Source: an uncultured Christensenella sp. (lineage in GTDB: Bacteria; Bacillota; Clostridia; Christensenellales; CAG-917). Taken from it: a stretch of 64,000 nucleotides of DNA. The stretch lies in contig CAJTYG010000008.1 of assembly GCA_910584155.1 (NCBI GenBank), forward strand, positions 17,462 to 81,461, written 5' to 3'. Made by a program: the position numbers and the translations under genes. Positions 18,527-26,409 of the stretch are shown here, piece after piece (the first letter of the stretch is position 1; every line of letters begins with the position of its first letter). The notes under the pieces were generated by a model. It searched no databases. It was not told where the DNA came from and saw nothing but the letters and a program-made list of their open reading frames with translations.

Positions 18527-19993
18527 TCAATCATTTAAGCTATCCGCAAGCAGCTTTGCAGAGAAATCGAGTCTGTTTAAGCTTTCCGTCTTTTTGAGGA
18601 CGACCGCCATTTCTATTGCGCCGCCGGGAGTGACCGCCTCGCCCGTTAAGGCGACACGCATACTGAACATCACCTGTCCGCCCTTGAGCCCCGCTTTTTC
18701 CGCTCCGTCGGTTATCGCAGCCTTTATAGCGTCCGCATTCCAATCATCAACGTTGCTCAGGATATCCTTTGCAAGCAGCACGCACTTCAGCGCAAGAGGC
18801 TTGTCAACCTTCATCTTGCGATGCTCGTACATTGCGAGGTCGTGCGGTCCGAAGTGGTTTAAAAACTCAAGCTTTTGGGGTATTTCACTCAAAATATCCA
18901 CTCTTGTCTGCATAAGCAGTGCAAGCTCTTTTTTGTCGTAATCGTGCTGCCCCACCGCTTTATCTATCCACTCGAGCGCCACGTCGTAAAACTGCTCTTC
19001 GCTCATAGCCTTAAGATATTCGCCGTTGAGCCAACGCATTTTAGCCTCGTCGAAAATAGAGCTGCTGTGCGAAATTCCGTCCACGTCAAACGCCTCGATA
19101 ATCTCGTCCATAGTCATCTTTTCTCTGTTGTCCTTAGGGCACCAGCCGAGCAGAATGATATAGTTGACGATAGCCTCGGGCAAATATCCTTTTGCAATGA
19201 AATCCTCAAAATTTGCGTCGCCGAAGCGCTTTGACAGCTTGCGTGTTGCGTCCTTCATGATGGGCGGCAGGTGCATATAATTTGGGCGCTGCCAGCCGAA
19301 AGCGTCGTATATGAGATTGTATTTGGGCGTCGAGCTGAGATACTCTGTGCCACGTATGACGTGCGTGATGTGCATAAGGTGGTCGTCCACCACGTTTGCA
19401 AAGTTGTAGGTGGGCAAGCCGTCCGATTTAAGCAGTACGCCGTCCTCGATATCCGCACTGTTTACGCTTATTTTGCCAAAGACCATATCCTCGTATTCGG
19501 ACACCACGTTTTCGGGCACCTTTTGTCTGATGACGTACGGCTCGCCTGCCTTGAGCCTGCGCTCGACCTCCTCTTTTGAGAGGTTGCGGCAGTGCTTGTC
19601 ATAGGTGTGCACGCCGTTTGCGTCCTTCAAGCTCTCCAGCCTTTCCTTATCGCAGAAGCAATAGTACGCTCCGCCAAGCTCGACAAGCAGCTCGGCATAC
19701 TGCTTATATATAGACATTCTCTCGGTCTGCACATAGGGGCCGAAGCCGCCGTCCTTGTCGGGACCCTCGTCATACGAAATGCCTGCGGTCGCAAGCGTGC
19801 GATAAATCATATCTATTGCGCCCTCGACCTTGCGCTCCTGATCGGTGTCCTCTATGCGCAGTATAAAGCTGCCGCCGTTGCGCTTTGCAAAGAGGTATGC
19901 GTACAAGCCCGTACGCAGATTGCCGATGTGCATAAAACCCGTCGGCGACGGGGCAAATCTTGTTCTTACAGTATCAGTCAATTTTTTCTCCAT
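18527..19993 (-). CDS. gltX: Glutamyl-tRNA synthetase
   Basis: This 488-residue class I aminoacyl-tRNA synthetase charges tRNA-Glu in the cytosol. The HIGH-type motif appears in APSPTGFMHIGNLRTG near the N-terminus, and the KMSKS loop reads KLSKR near residue 252. The C-terminal helical anticodon-binding region is present and the length is normal. The ATG at 19993 has AAGGAAAGC upstream and lies inside the end of radC (16-nt overlap), so the two are translated from one transcript. Whether it also charges tRNA-Gln (non-discriminating type) cannot be read from the sequence alone. Confidence 0.97.
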   Translation of the reverse strand: MEKKLTDTVRTRFAPSPTGFMHIGNLRTGLYAYLFAKRNGGSFILRIEDTDQERKVEGAIDMIYRTLATAGISYDEGPDKDGGFGPYVQTERMSIYKQYAELLVELGGAYYCFCDKERLESLKDANGVHTYDKHCRNLSKEEVERRLKAGEPYVIRQKVPENVVSEYEDMVFGKISVNSADIEDGVLLKSDGLPTYNFANVVDDHLMHITHVIRGTEYLSSTPKYNLIYDAFGWQRPNYMHLPPIMKDATRKLSKRFGDANFEDFIAKGYLPEAIVNYIILLGWCPKDNREKMTMDEIIEAFDVDGISHSSSIFDEAKMRWLNGEYLKAMSEEQFYDVALEWIDKAVGQHDYDKKELALLMQTRVDILSEIPQKLEFLNHFGPHDLAMYEHRKMKVDKPLALKCVLLAKDILSNVDDWNADAIKAAITDGAEKAGLKGGQVMFSMRVALTGEAVTPGGAIEMAVVLKKTESLNRLDFSAKLLADSLND

Positions 19994-20712
19994 AAGCTTT
20001 CCTTAAAAGACGTGATTTCTTGTGTCATAGTTTTTATGTATCCGTGCTCTTCAAACGAGTAGCTATGCTCTGTGTTGTTAAAGATGAGATGATCGTGCAG
20101 CTTATAGCCCATCATATCCAGCAGCGTAAAAATCTCTCTTGTGAGGCAAATGTCGTCGTTTGACGGATTTTCGCTGCCGCCGGGATGATTGTGCGCAATG
20201 ACAACGCCCACCGCCTTGTGCTTTTTTGCAAAATCCACTATCTTTGCAGGCTTGAGGTCCACCTGCGCCCTGCTTCCGCTTGCTATAAGCTCGCAGGCAA
20301 TGAGGTCGTCGTGTATGTCGAGTGCGACCGCATAAACTCTTTCCTCGTCCAACCCTACAAAATATCTGCCGAGATAGTCACGCACCTCGCCACGGGTCGA
20401 AAGCCTTATACTGTCCGTCCTCAGATCTCTGAGATATTTGCGGAAAACGTCGGGCAGAACGGACAGAAACAACGCCGCATTTTCCGTCATACCCGACACA
20501 TCGGCAAGGTGTGAAACGTCGGCATTCAATACGTTTGCAAGCGAACCGAATTCGCCAAGAAGCCTGTGCGCAAGCTCGTTCGTGTCACGGCGAGGGATAA
20601 AGCCAAACAAAAGATATTCCAAAACCTCGTGGTCCTGCAACCCGTCTAAGCCGTTTGATTTGATACGCTCACGCATACGCTGCCTGTGTCCGTCGTGTAC
20701 ATTGCCCGCCAT
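19978..20712 (-). CDS. radC: RadC-family JAMM/MPN protein
   Basis: The 244-residue protein has a helix-hairpin-helix-like N-terminal half and a C-terminal JAB/MPN domain with the zinc motif AHNHPGGSENPSNDD (H-x-H-P...S...D). The start at 20712 (MAGNVHDGH, GGAG upstream) is preferred over the in-frame 20754. The family name comes from an old DNA-repair assignment that has been disputed; the true activity is uncertain. It overlaps gltX and starts 4 nt after the preceding gene's stop, so 21133-18527 is one operon. Confidence 0.92.
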   Translation of the reverse strand: MAGNVHDGHRQRMRERIKSNGLDGLQDHEVLEYLLFGFIPRRDTNELAHRLLGEFGSLANVLNADVSHLADVSGMTENAALFLSVLPDVFRKYLRDLRTDSIRLSTRGEVRDYLGRYFVGLDEERVYAVALDIHDDLIACELIASGSRAQVDLKPAKIVDFAKKHKAVGVVIAHNHPGGSENPSNDDICLTREIFTLLDMMGYKLHDHLIFNNTEHSYSFEEHGYIKTMTQEITSFKESLWRKN

Positions 20713-20716
20713 AGTG

Positions 20717-21133
20717 TCAAAGCTCCGGATATTCCTTAAAAACAGCGTCCTCAAGGCGCACTAAGCGCACCAAAACCACAAGCGCTTCTTCGGCGTTTTT
20801 AAAGCCGTATTTTTCGCCGATGACCTTCCACACACCGTATGCGTGCAAAAAGTCATACCAAAAATAGCACTCGTCCTGTAGCTGAAAGATCTCAAGATTG
20901 TTGAAGGACTGAAATCTGCTCCAATTTTTGAGCACGTCGATGAGCGAGGCGACTTCCTCGTTGTCGTCGTATCTTTGATGGATAAACTGAAGCATATACT
21001 TTTTGACCTCTTTGGAAAAGGTCATCACGCCCTGTTTTGCGTTTTCGATATCCTTCATTATCAACGCTATTTCCGCCTTATCGGCGTTATTTTTCAGCAC
21101 CTTTTCACTTAGGTACGCAAACGAATTTGTCAT
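20717..21133 (-). CDS. Hypothetical helical protein, first gene of the radC-gltX operon
   Basis: 138 residues, unrecognised, predicted almost wholly alpha-helical and rich in Glu, Leu, Phe and Tyr, with no signal or TM segment. The stop lies 4 nt before the radC start. There is no Shine-Dalgarno. Instead a strong promoter ends 7 nt before the ATG, so the message is probably leaderless. Confidence 0.7.
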   Translation of the reverse strand: MTNSFAYLSEKVLKNNADKAEIALIMKDIENAKQGVMTFSKEVKKYMLQFIHQRYDDNEEVASLIDVLKNWSRFQSFNNLEIFQLQDECYFWYDFLHAYGVWKVIGEKYGFKNAEEALVVLVRLVRLEDAVFKEYPEL

Positions 21134-21140
21134 ATTTGAG

Positions 21141-21169
21141 ATTATAAACTATTTATATATATAAATCAA
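21141..21169 (-). promoter_or_regulatory. Promoter of the 138-aa/radC/gltX operon (leaderless type)
   Basis: Reading leftward: TTGATT (21164-21169), 17-nt spacer, TATAAT (21141-21146), then 7 nt to the ATG at 21133. Confidence 0.65.
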
Positions 21170-21231
21170 GATTATAAGTTTAATATATGGATAATTTAAT
21201 AAAGATTAAGCTTAAAAAAATGCGGATAAAT

Positions 21232-21483
21232 TCAGTTTAAATCGTTTATGGCGTAGGTCTTTTTGCCCTCGATATCTATTAAACCGAGAATATAATCTGC
21301 TTCAACGTCAAGTATGGCGCAAAGATTTGCAAAAGTATCGAGCGCAGGCATAGCTTTGCCCGTCATATAATTGTTTACAGTCTGATGAGTAACATTCAGT
21401 TGTCTTGCAATTTCAGATTGACTTTTGCCGCTTTGCTTGATAGCGTCTACCAAATTATTTCTTATTGTCTTAAGTGTGTACAT
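21232..21483 (-). CDS. Small Xre-family HTH regulator, copy A
   Basis: 83 residues. An HTH_3 fold (about 8-62) has recognition-helix region VTHQTVNNYMTG. The C-terminal part from ALDTFANLC onward is almost identical to the paralogue at 21593-21844, including the tail EGKKTYxINDL. It has a good ribosome site (AGAGGTAGG). It is a likely repressor of itself and perhaps of copy B. Small size and lack of other domains fit a stand-alone Cro/C1-type regulator. Confidence 0.85.
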   Translation of the reverse strand: MYTLKTIRNNLVDAIKQSGKSQSEIARQLNVTHQTVNNYMTGKAMPALDTFANLCAILDVEADYILGLIDIEGKKTYAINDLN

Positions 21484-21539
21484 ATCCTACCTCTGAAAAT
21501 AAGCATACAAAAACTATATTGATTTGCTTAATAATAACA

Positions 21540-21565
21540 TATGTTGCAGTCATCATTGCAACATA
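21540..21565. promoter_or_regulatory. Palindromic operator candidate upstream of HTH copy A
   Basis: TATGTTGCA and TGCAACATA form perfect 9-bp arms around an 8-nt spacer, in the 109-bp gap between the two HTH genes, near the expected promoter of copy A. Confidence 0.5.
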
Positions 21566-21592
21566 AAAGCATAATTTATTCTTTATCTGCGT

Positions 21593-21844
21593 TTATTTTA
21601 AATCGTTTATATCGTAAGTCTTTTTGCCCTCGATATCTATTAAACCGAGGATATAATCTGCTTCAACGTCAAGTATTGCGCAAAGATTTGCAAAAGTATC
21701 GAGCGCAGGCATAGCTCTGCCCGTCAGATATTGTCTGAATGATTGCCTCTTTATATGAAGCTTATCGGCAATTTCCGTTTGTGACATACCGCTACTGTTT
21801 ATTGCATAAATCAAATTTTTTCTTATTGTATCTAATGTAAACAT
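21593..21844 (-). CDS. Small Xre-family HTH regulator, copy B
   Basis: 83 residues, tandem paralogue of copy A. The last 37 residues differ at one or two positions only, while the HTH segment (recognition-helix region IKRQSFRQYLTG) is clearly diverged. That pattern suggests the two bind different operators but share a dimerisation surface. The ribosome site is AAGAGGTC. It is preceded by a consensus promoter overlaid with palindromes, consistent with autoregulation. Confidence 0.85.
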   Translation of the reverse strand: MFTLDTIRKNLIYAINSSGMSQTEIADKLHIKRQSFRQYLTGRAMPALDTFANLCAILDVEADYILGLIDIEGKKTYDINDLK

Positions 21845-21866
21845 ATTGACCTCTTTTAAAAAATAT

Positions 21867-21912
21867 CAGTCATTGACTGCCATATTATAAATTTATAAAA
21901 TTCCATTGTCAA
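21867..21912 (-). promoter_or_regulatory. Consensus promoter with two palindromic operator candidates for HTH copy B
   Basis: Reading leftward: TTGACA (21907-21912), 17-nt spacer, TATAAT (21884-21889), both perfect consensus. CAGTCATTGACTG (21867-21879) covers the start-site region and CATTGTCAATG (21904-21914) covers the -35. Both contain the half-site CATTGAC, as expected for a repressor that shuts off its own strong promoter. Confidence 0.65.
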
Positions 21913-21924
21913 TGAGCAAATTTG

Positions 21925-22644
21925 CTATGCGGCATTTCCGTTTAAAAACTCGTCAATGCCGAGATAAAGAGTATGCGCAAGCTTTGCCTGATAGGCGGGC
22001 TCGATGAGGTTTGCCTCGTCAAACGGATTGCTTAAAAAACCGCATTCCACTATCACCGTAGGATAAGGGCTGCAGGAAAGCAGATATTTTTCGGCGGACA
22101 ATGCGCTGTAGGTGCGCCCGCCGTTCTCGCTGTTTATATCATTGTTGATGATGTCCTGCAAAACTTTGGCAAACTGTCTGCCGTCCTCGCTATGCCTGTC
22201 AAAAAACACCTGTGCGCCTCTGCGTGAGGGCGACGAGTAAAAATTCATATGTATGCTCACAACTGCGTCCGCATTTGCGGAATTGATTATTTCGCCCCTC
22301 TTAAACATATCCGCACGCTTTTTATTGTCCTGCACCTTGGGATTTGTGTGCATAGTGTCGTTTTGCCGTGTGTATATCACTCTGTAGCCCCCTGCGATGA
22401 GATATTCGCCAAGCAGCTTTGCCACCTTCAGATTCAGCTCGCTTTCCTTTACGCCCGTACGCTTGCCCGTTACGCCGCCGTCCGCACCGCCGTGACCTGC
22501 GTCTACGACGACGGTTTTTGTTTCGCCGCTCTTCGCCGACGCCGCTATGATGGGTGCCGACAGCGCAAGCACCACGAAAACCGCACTTGCGACAGTGGCA
22601 ACGGCTTTTAAAAATATACGGATATTAAAAGAAAATTTATGCAT
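21925..22644 (-). CDS. cwlD: N-acetylmuramoyl-L-alanine amidase, CwlD/Amidase_3 type
   Basis: 239 residues with an N-terminal signal/TM segment (about 10-35) and one Amidase_3 domain. Visible zinc and catalytic residues are H51 in DAGHGG, E67 in the KESELN region, the His of SIHMN, and the Glu of VIVECGFLSN. It cuts the amide bond between muramic acid and the stem peptide. The single-domain, membrane-tethered layout matches CwlD, which acts in spore-cortex muramic-lactam formation in sporulating Firmicutes; a general division amidase is the alternative. No Shine-Dalgarno is seen upstream. Confidence 0.88.
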   Translation of the reverse strand: MHKFSFNIRIFLKAVATVASAVFVVLALSAPIIAASAKSGETKTVVVDAGHGGADGGVTGKRTGVKESELNLKVAKLLGEYLIAGGYRVIYTRQNDTMHTNPKVQDNKKRADMFKRGEIINSANADAVVSIHMNFYSSPSRRGAQVFFDRHSEDGRQFAKVLQDIINNDINSENGGRTYSALSAEKYLLSCSPYPTVIVECGFLSNPFDEANLIEPAYQAKLAHTLYLGIDEFLNGNAA

Positions 22645-22690
22645 ATTGTTTCATTGCCAACTATATTCACTGTGGCATAAAAATGCAGAA

Positions 22691-22746
22691 TTATCCACAA
22701 AGTTATCCACATAATCGATACAAATTGTGGATAAACCTGTGTATAA
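22691..22746. other. Cluster of four DnaA boxes in a divergent gap
   Basis: Perfect TTATCCACA boxes lie at 22691-22699 (+), 22703-22711 (+) and 22726-22734 (-), and TTATACACA at 22738-22746 (-). The two pairs face each other, and the boxes within each pair are exactly 12 bp apart. The rest of the 281-bp gap (22645-22925) is AT-rich. Such phased boxes occur at replication origins and at DnaA-controlled regulatory sites; no dnaA or dnaN gene is nearby. Confidence 0.75.
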
Positions 22747-22925
22747 CTGCCGTTTTTATGTCATCGGGTCTACGCAGAAAATATTACTTTTGCGCTATGC
22801 AAAATAGACCATAAACGCAAAAAACTATCATTTTCGACAATTTTTGCAGGATAAACATCATCTTTTGAAGTTTGCTATATGGCATAATCGTTTAAAACGC
22901 AACATATATTTGTGCGAGGTGTATT

Positions 22926-23816
22926 ATGACAAACCTATCCGCTTTGGTTGGAAAACCTGTTCTTAACATATCGGCTTCACGCATAGAGGGCTTTGTATAC
23001 GACGTATATTTTGATGAATATTTAAAAACCGCCGTATATTTTTGCATAACGCCGACCGCAATAAACACCGTTTCAAAAACTCTGCTGCTGCCCTGCTCGG
23101 AGGCGCAAGGCATTGCCGATGCGGTCGTGATAGCAGACAGCACAAAGCTCGCATATCCGCTCGACGTCGACTTGACCTCGCTTCATAACGGCGTTTTGGG
23201 CAGAGAGGTGTTTTTGCCAAACGGCGTAAATAAGGGCAAAATCGCCGACGTGCTTATAACAAACGCCAACAAAATTTCAAAATTCAAAACGGAAACGGAC
23301 GAGTTTACGCCCTCTGTCATCATATCTATCGGCGACGTGCTGCTGCTAAAAAGCGCCGTAAAGCAAAAGCCCCGCAAGGTCACGCTGCCACGCCCCGAAA
23401 AGGATAGCCCCGTTTACATTTTAAACGATACGGCGCAGGTGCTTGAAATTGAAAAAACCTTACGTGAGGCGGACGCCAATCAAGAGGCGGTGCCCGCTGC
23501 CGCCGTACAGGAATCGCTAAAGCCCATATCCTTTGGAGCACACAGCGCCGAACCCGTACTTTCAAACGGCGCATTCGAGGTGCTTTTGGACGGCTCGCAG
23601 GCGTATTCCTACGACGAGGACGCCCATACCCCCACCCGCATAATCTGCGACTATGAGTTTCTGTTGGGCAGAACGCTCGGCGCAGACCTTTGCACCTACA
23701 CGGGCGAGCTGATTGCAAAGCAGGGCAGCTTAGTGACAGATTTTATCGTAGAAAAAGCAAGACGTGCAGGCAAGCTTGTAGAGCTCACCTTAAACAGCGT
23801 CAAACAGTCCAAATAG
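22926..23816 (+). CDS. PRC-barrel domain protein
   Basis: 296 residues, soluble. An N-terminal PRC-barrel (LVGKPVLNISASRIEGFVYD, residues about 4-80) is followed by a second barrel-like segment (about 85-140), a flexible Ala/Glu linker, and a C-terminal beta segment (about 200-290) that again resembles a PRC-barrel. PRC-barrels often bind RNA or membrane-associated complexes; no specific role can be assigned. The GAGGTG ribosome site is 5 nt from the ATG. It forms an operon with the M1-peptidase gene 11 nt downstream. Confidence 0.75.
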   Translation: MTNLSALVGKPVLNISASRIEGFVYDVYFDEYLKTAVYFCITPTAINTVSKTLLLPCSEAQGIADAVVIADSTKLAYPLDVDLTSLHNGVLGREVFLPNGVNKGKIADVLITNANKISKFKTETDEFTPSVIISIGDVLLLKSAVKQKPRKVTLPRPEKDSPVYILNDTAQVLEIEKTLREADANQEAVPAAAVQESLKPISFGAHSAEPVLSNGAFEVLLDGSQAYSYDEDAHTPTRIICDYEFLLGRTLGADLCTYTGELIAKQGSLVTDFIVEKARRAGKLVELTLNSVKQSK

Positions 23817-23827
23817 CCGTCGGCAGT

Positions 23828-25246
23828 ATGAAAGCATTTAAACTCACGTCAAACAAAATCGCTATAGTCGCAGCCGTCCTCATTTTGGCTGCGCTTTCGT
23901 TTACGCTTTTTGCCTGTAACAGCGACAGGACAAAGCCACAGGATACGTCCACATATTACGATATAATCGCCGAGCTAAACGACGACGTTTTAAACGTCAC
24001 GCAGGAAATACTTTACGTTGCCCCCGAAGACGAAAACCGTATCGTGCTTAACGTATATGCAAACGCTTTTTCAAACACAAATAACGCAATCAACATTTTA
24101 TCTGTACAAATAAACAGGAAAACAGTCGATTATGAGATATACGGCGCAAAAAACACTTTGATGAAGCTACCCTGCTCTCTTAAAAAAGGACACACCGCAA
24201 GTATAAGCTTAAAATACCGTGTCACTCTGCCAAAATCGGATACCCGACTTGGCATAACGGCAAACGGCATATCCAATCTTGCCTGCTTCTATCCCGTTAT
24301 CGCCCGCTATGAAAACGGTTGGAGAGAGGACGCATACTGCGATATCGGCGACCCGTTTTATCACGACATCGCCTCATTTTACGTGAGTCTGACCGTAGAC
24401 GAGAGTTTGCAGGTGGCAAGTAGTGGCAAAATTTTGGAGATGACTCCGACAGGTAATTCCAAAAAAACGATAGAAATAGAAGCTGAAAATATCCGTGACT
24501 TCGCTATGGCGGTGGGGAAGGCTTATGTCCTGTCGGACGTGACGGAAATTGACGGCAGAAAGGTAGATTTAAACTACTTTTATTTTGAAGATCCTTATCC
24601 TCAGCAGACCTTAAAGCATATCGAAAGCTCGCTTGCGACCTTTTCAAAAATATACGGTGCTTATCCTTACGACGTATTTACGGTTGCGCAAAGCAACCTT
24701 TCGGGAGCGGGCGGAATGGAATACGGCACCTTTGTCACCGTGTCCAAAATTATGTCGAGAGACGAATACTTTGACGTCATCACACACGAGACGGCACATC
24801 AGTGGTGGTACAACGTCGTCGGCAGCGATCAGATAAACGCACCTTGGCTTGACGAGGGCTTGACGGAATTCAGCACCGCTTACTTCCATTATCTGAGCGA
24901 CGACAAGGCAAAATACAACGCCGAAATGGCAAGCATGCGCAAGTCCTATTCCGCATTTTACTCGCACGAAAATCTCGGCTTCAGCGGCAAGATGAACAGA
25001 CCTCTTTCATCATACGTCACGGACGGCGAATACGTTGCGGTGACATACTTTAAAGGCGCTCTGCTGTTTGACGCCCTGCACAGCCTCACCGGCGACGCAA
25101 AATTTCAGTCTGCGCTTAAGCGTTATTTTGATGAAAACGCCTTTGGAATTGCCACGCAAACCGCACTTATCAACGCCTTCAAAGCAGAGGGCTTTGACAT
25201 AAGCAAGCTGATAAACAGATGGACCGAAACAAGCGCAATAATATAA
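23828..25246 (+). CDS. M1-family (gluzincin) metallopeptidase lipoprotein
   Basis: 472 residues. The start at 23828 gives a lipoprotein signal peptide with lipobox LFAC; the longer frame from 23690 overlaps the upstream gene. The M1 catalytic domain contains an exon-like GGMEY motif (GxMEN class) and the zinc site H320-E321-x-x-H324 with E343 exactly 18 residues after H324. The C-terminal part is short compared with full aminopeptidases N, so this is a compact M1 form. It is predicted to sit on the outer face of the membrane. Confidence 0.9.
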   Translation: MKAFKLTSNKIAIVAAVLILAALSFTLFACNSDRTKPQDTSTYYDIIAELNDDVLNVTQEILYVAPEDENRIVLNVYANAFSNTNNAINILSVQINRKTVDYEIYGAKNTLMKLPCSLKKGHTASISLKYRVTLPKSDTRLGITANGISNLACFYPVIARYENGWREDAYCDIGDPFYHDIASFYVSLTVDESLQVASSGKILEMTPTGNSKKTIEIEAENIRDFAMAVGKAYVLSDVTEIDGRKVDLNYFYFEDPYPQQTLKHIESSLATFSKIYGAYPYDVFTVAQSNLSGAGGMEYGTFVTVSKIMSRDEYFDVITHETAHQWWYNVVGSDQINAPWLDEGLTEFSTAYFHYLSDDKAKYNAEMASMRKSYSAFYSHENLGFSGKMNRPLSSYVTDGEYVAVTYFKGALLFDALHSLTGDAKFQSALKRYFDENAFGIATQTALINAFKAEGFDISKLINRWTETSAII

Positions 25247-25249
25247 AAA

Positions 25250-25266
25250 GCAGGCGTTTTGCCTGC
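25250..25266 (-). terminator. Terminator of the sigma-factor operon
   Basis: GCAGGC/GCCTGC stem with a 5-nt loop. Leftward it is followed by TTTTTATATTATT; on the plus strand no T-tract follows. Confidence 0.7.
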
Positions 25267-25289
25267 CACAGCTTCAATAGCTTTATATC

Positions 25290-25835
25290 TTATTGGTCCA
25301 AAAGCCTGCCGAGCTTGCTGAATGCGATATCCCTCGCCCTGCGCACTTCATATGCGGATATGCCAAGCTCTTTTCCTATCGCACAAAGCGACTTATCTTC
25401 AAAATACATAGTCTGCACAATGATACGCTGCAGCGGCTCGAGCTTTTCAAGCCCCTGCTCTACAGCTATTATCGTGTCAACGTCCTTTTTGTTGGAAACG
25501 CCATAATAAAATATTTCGGAATATCTAACGTACTCAACCGTTACCTTCTTGTTTTTGTGCAAGGTCATATACATATCGATTGCACGCTTTCTTGCTACCT
25601 TACAAAAATACGAATAAGCCGATTGCGTAAAATGATAAGCCTTTACAATATCAAAAATATCCGCCCAAAAGTCCTGCACGACCTCGTTTGCGTCGTCCTC
25701 GTTGTGCAAATATTTAAGCGCAATGTATCTTATCGTAGCGCCTATCAGCGGTTGCAGCTCAAACGCACGTCCGTATTCGCCCGACTTGATTTTTGACGTA
25801 AGCTGTTGCACAGCCGGTTTGACCTTATCATTCAT
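25290..25835 (-). CDS. ECF-like sigma-70 family RNA polymerase sigma factor
   Basis: 181 residues with region 2 (about 30-100, containing DANEVVQDFWADIF and the core-binding helices) and region 4 HTH (about 125-178, LEPLQRIIVQTMYFEDKSL). There is no region 1 or 3, as in ECF sigma factors. GGGAAG lies 4 nt before the ATG. It follows an Xre regulator by 19 nt in the same operon; no TM anti-sigma factor is adjacent. Target promoters are unknown. Confidence 0.88.
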   Translation of the reverse strand: MNDKVKPAVQQLTSKIKSGEYGRAFELQPLIGATIRYIALKYLHNEDDANEVVQDFWADIFDIVKAYHFTQSAYSYFCKVARKRAIDMYMTLHKNKKVTVEYVRYSEIFYYGVSNKKDVDTIIAVEQGLEKLEPLQRIIVQTMYFEDKSLCAIGKELGISAYEVRRARDIAFSKLGRLLDQ

Positions 25836-25854
25836 TTCACTTCCCTAAAAAAAT

Positions 25855-26196
25855 TTATTCTTTTGTATGATTTCTTATAAACACATCGATTACGCCGTCA
25901 ACTGCGACAAGCTCGTCATCGCTTAAATTAAGTAGCTTGTTTGCAATTTCACGCTGTTTTACACTCAATTCTTCGGTCTTGTCAAACGAAAAGAATGTTG
26001 ACAGAGATATATTTAAAAAGTTGCATATCTTTATGATAGATTTCAAAGACGGCATCCTCGTTGCGTCCCTGTTGCGGTTTTTCTTCCATTGATATACAGT
26101 CGTGGAAATTTCTGCATTGTCCATAAGCGACCCCATAGACAAATGTTTCTCCTTTAAAAGATACTCTATTCTGTTTATTATGTCGTTCATTTCCAT
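25855..26196 (-). CDS. Xre-family HTH transcriptional regulator
   Basis: 113 residues. The ATG at 26196 is chosen because AAGGAG lies 9 nt upstream, inside the longer frame that begins at 26217. An HTH_3/HTH_26-like domain spans about residues 5-75 (MGSLMDNAEISTTVYQWKK as helix-turn-helix), followed by a helical C-terminal extension (about 80-113). It is co-transcribed with the sigma factor and may control this operon through the sites upstream. Confidence 0.85.
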   Translation of the reverse strand: MEMNDIINRIEYLLKEKHLSMGSLMDNAEISTTVYQWKKNRNRDATRMPSLKSIIKICNFLNISLSTFFSFDKTEELSVKQREIANKLLNLSDDELVAVDGVIDVFIRNHTKE

Positions 26197-26213
26197 ACAT
26201 ACATTCTCCTTAT

Positions 26214-26284
26214 GCACTATTTTATATGATATTTAGCACTATGTATTAGTACATAATGCCACCATTTTATAGTGCACTTGCACT
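26214..26284. promoter_or_regulatory. GCACTAT operator cluster upstream of the Xre/sigma operon
   Basis: GCACTAT occurs at 26214-26220 and 26236-26242 (22 bp apart, two helical turns), ATAGTGC (inverted) at 26269-26275, and GCACTGTAT at 26280. A separate inverted repeat, ATGTA/TACAT, lies at about 26241-26254. This is consistent with a cooperative operator; the cognate protein is inferred. Confidence 0.45.
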
Positions 26285-26315
26285 GTATAGAAATTAAATC
26301 TTGACCAAAATAAAA

Positions 26316-26357
26316 CTATCTATTCGTTTTGCCGTTCAATAAACACAAGGTCTGCAT
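26316..26357 (-). CDS. Short leader ORF MQTLCLLNGKTNR downstream of promoter copy 1
   Basis: A 13-codon ORF with GAGGTG 5-6 nt before its ATG. It directly follows the duplicated promoter cassette and precedes the GCACTAT sites. It may be a leader peptide or only a relic of the duplication. Confidence 0.3.
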   Translation of the reverse strand: MQTLCLLNGKTNR

Positions 26358-26362
26358 ATCTC

Positions 26363-26409
26363 ACCTCAAAGTTTTTTTAAATTATATCCCATATATTCCG
26401 CTGTGTAAA
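26363..26409 (-). repeat. Promoter-leader cassette, copy 1
   Basis: 47 bp, about 90% identical to 27231-27277. Reading leftward it contains TTTACA (26404-26409), a 17-nt spacer, TATAAT (26381-26386) and a GAGGT ribosome site, so the repeat is a whole expression signal. It probably drives the Xre/sigma operon. Confidence 0.6.

Noticed and set aside
21232..21844. Prophage immunity region
   Set aside because: Two small Cro/C1-like genes are present, but no phage structural, replication or integrase genes lie nearby.
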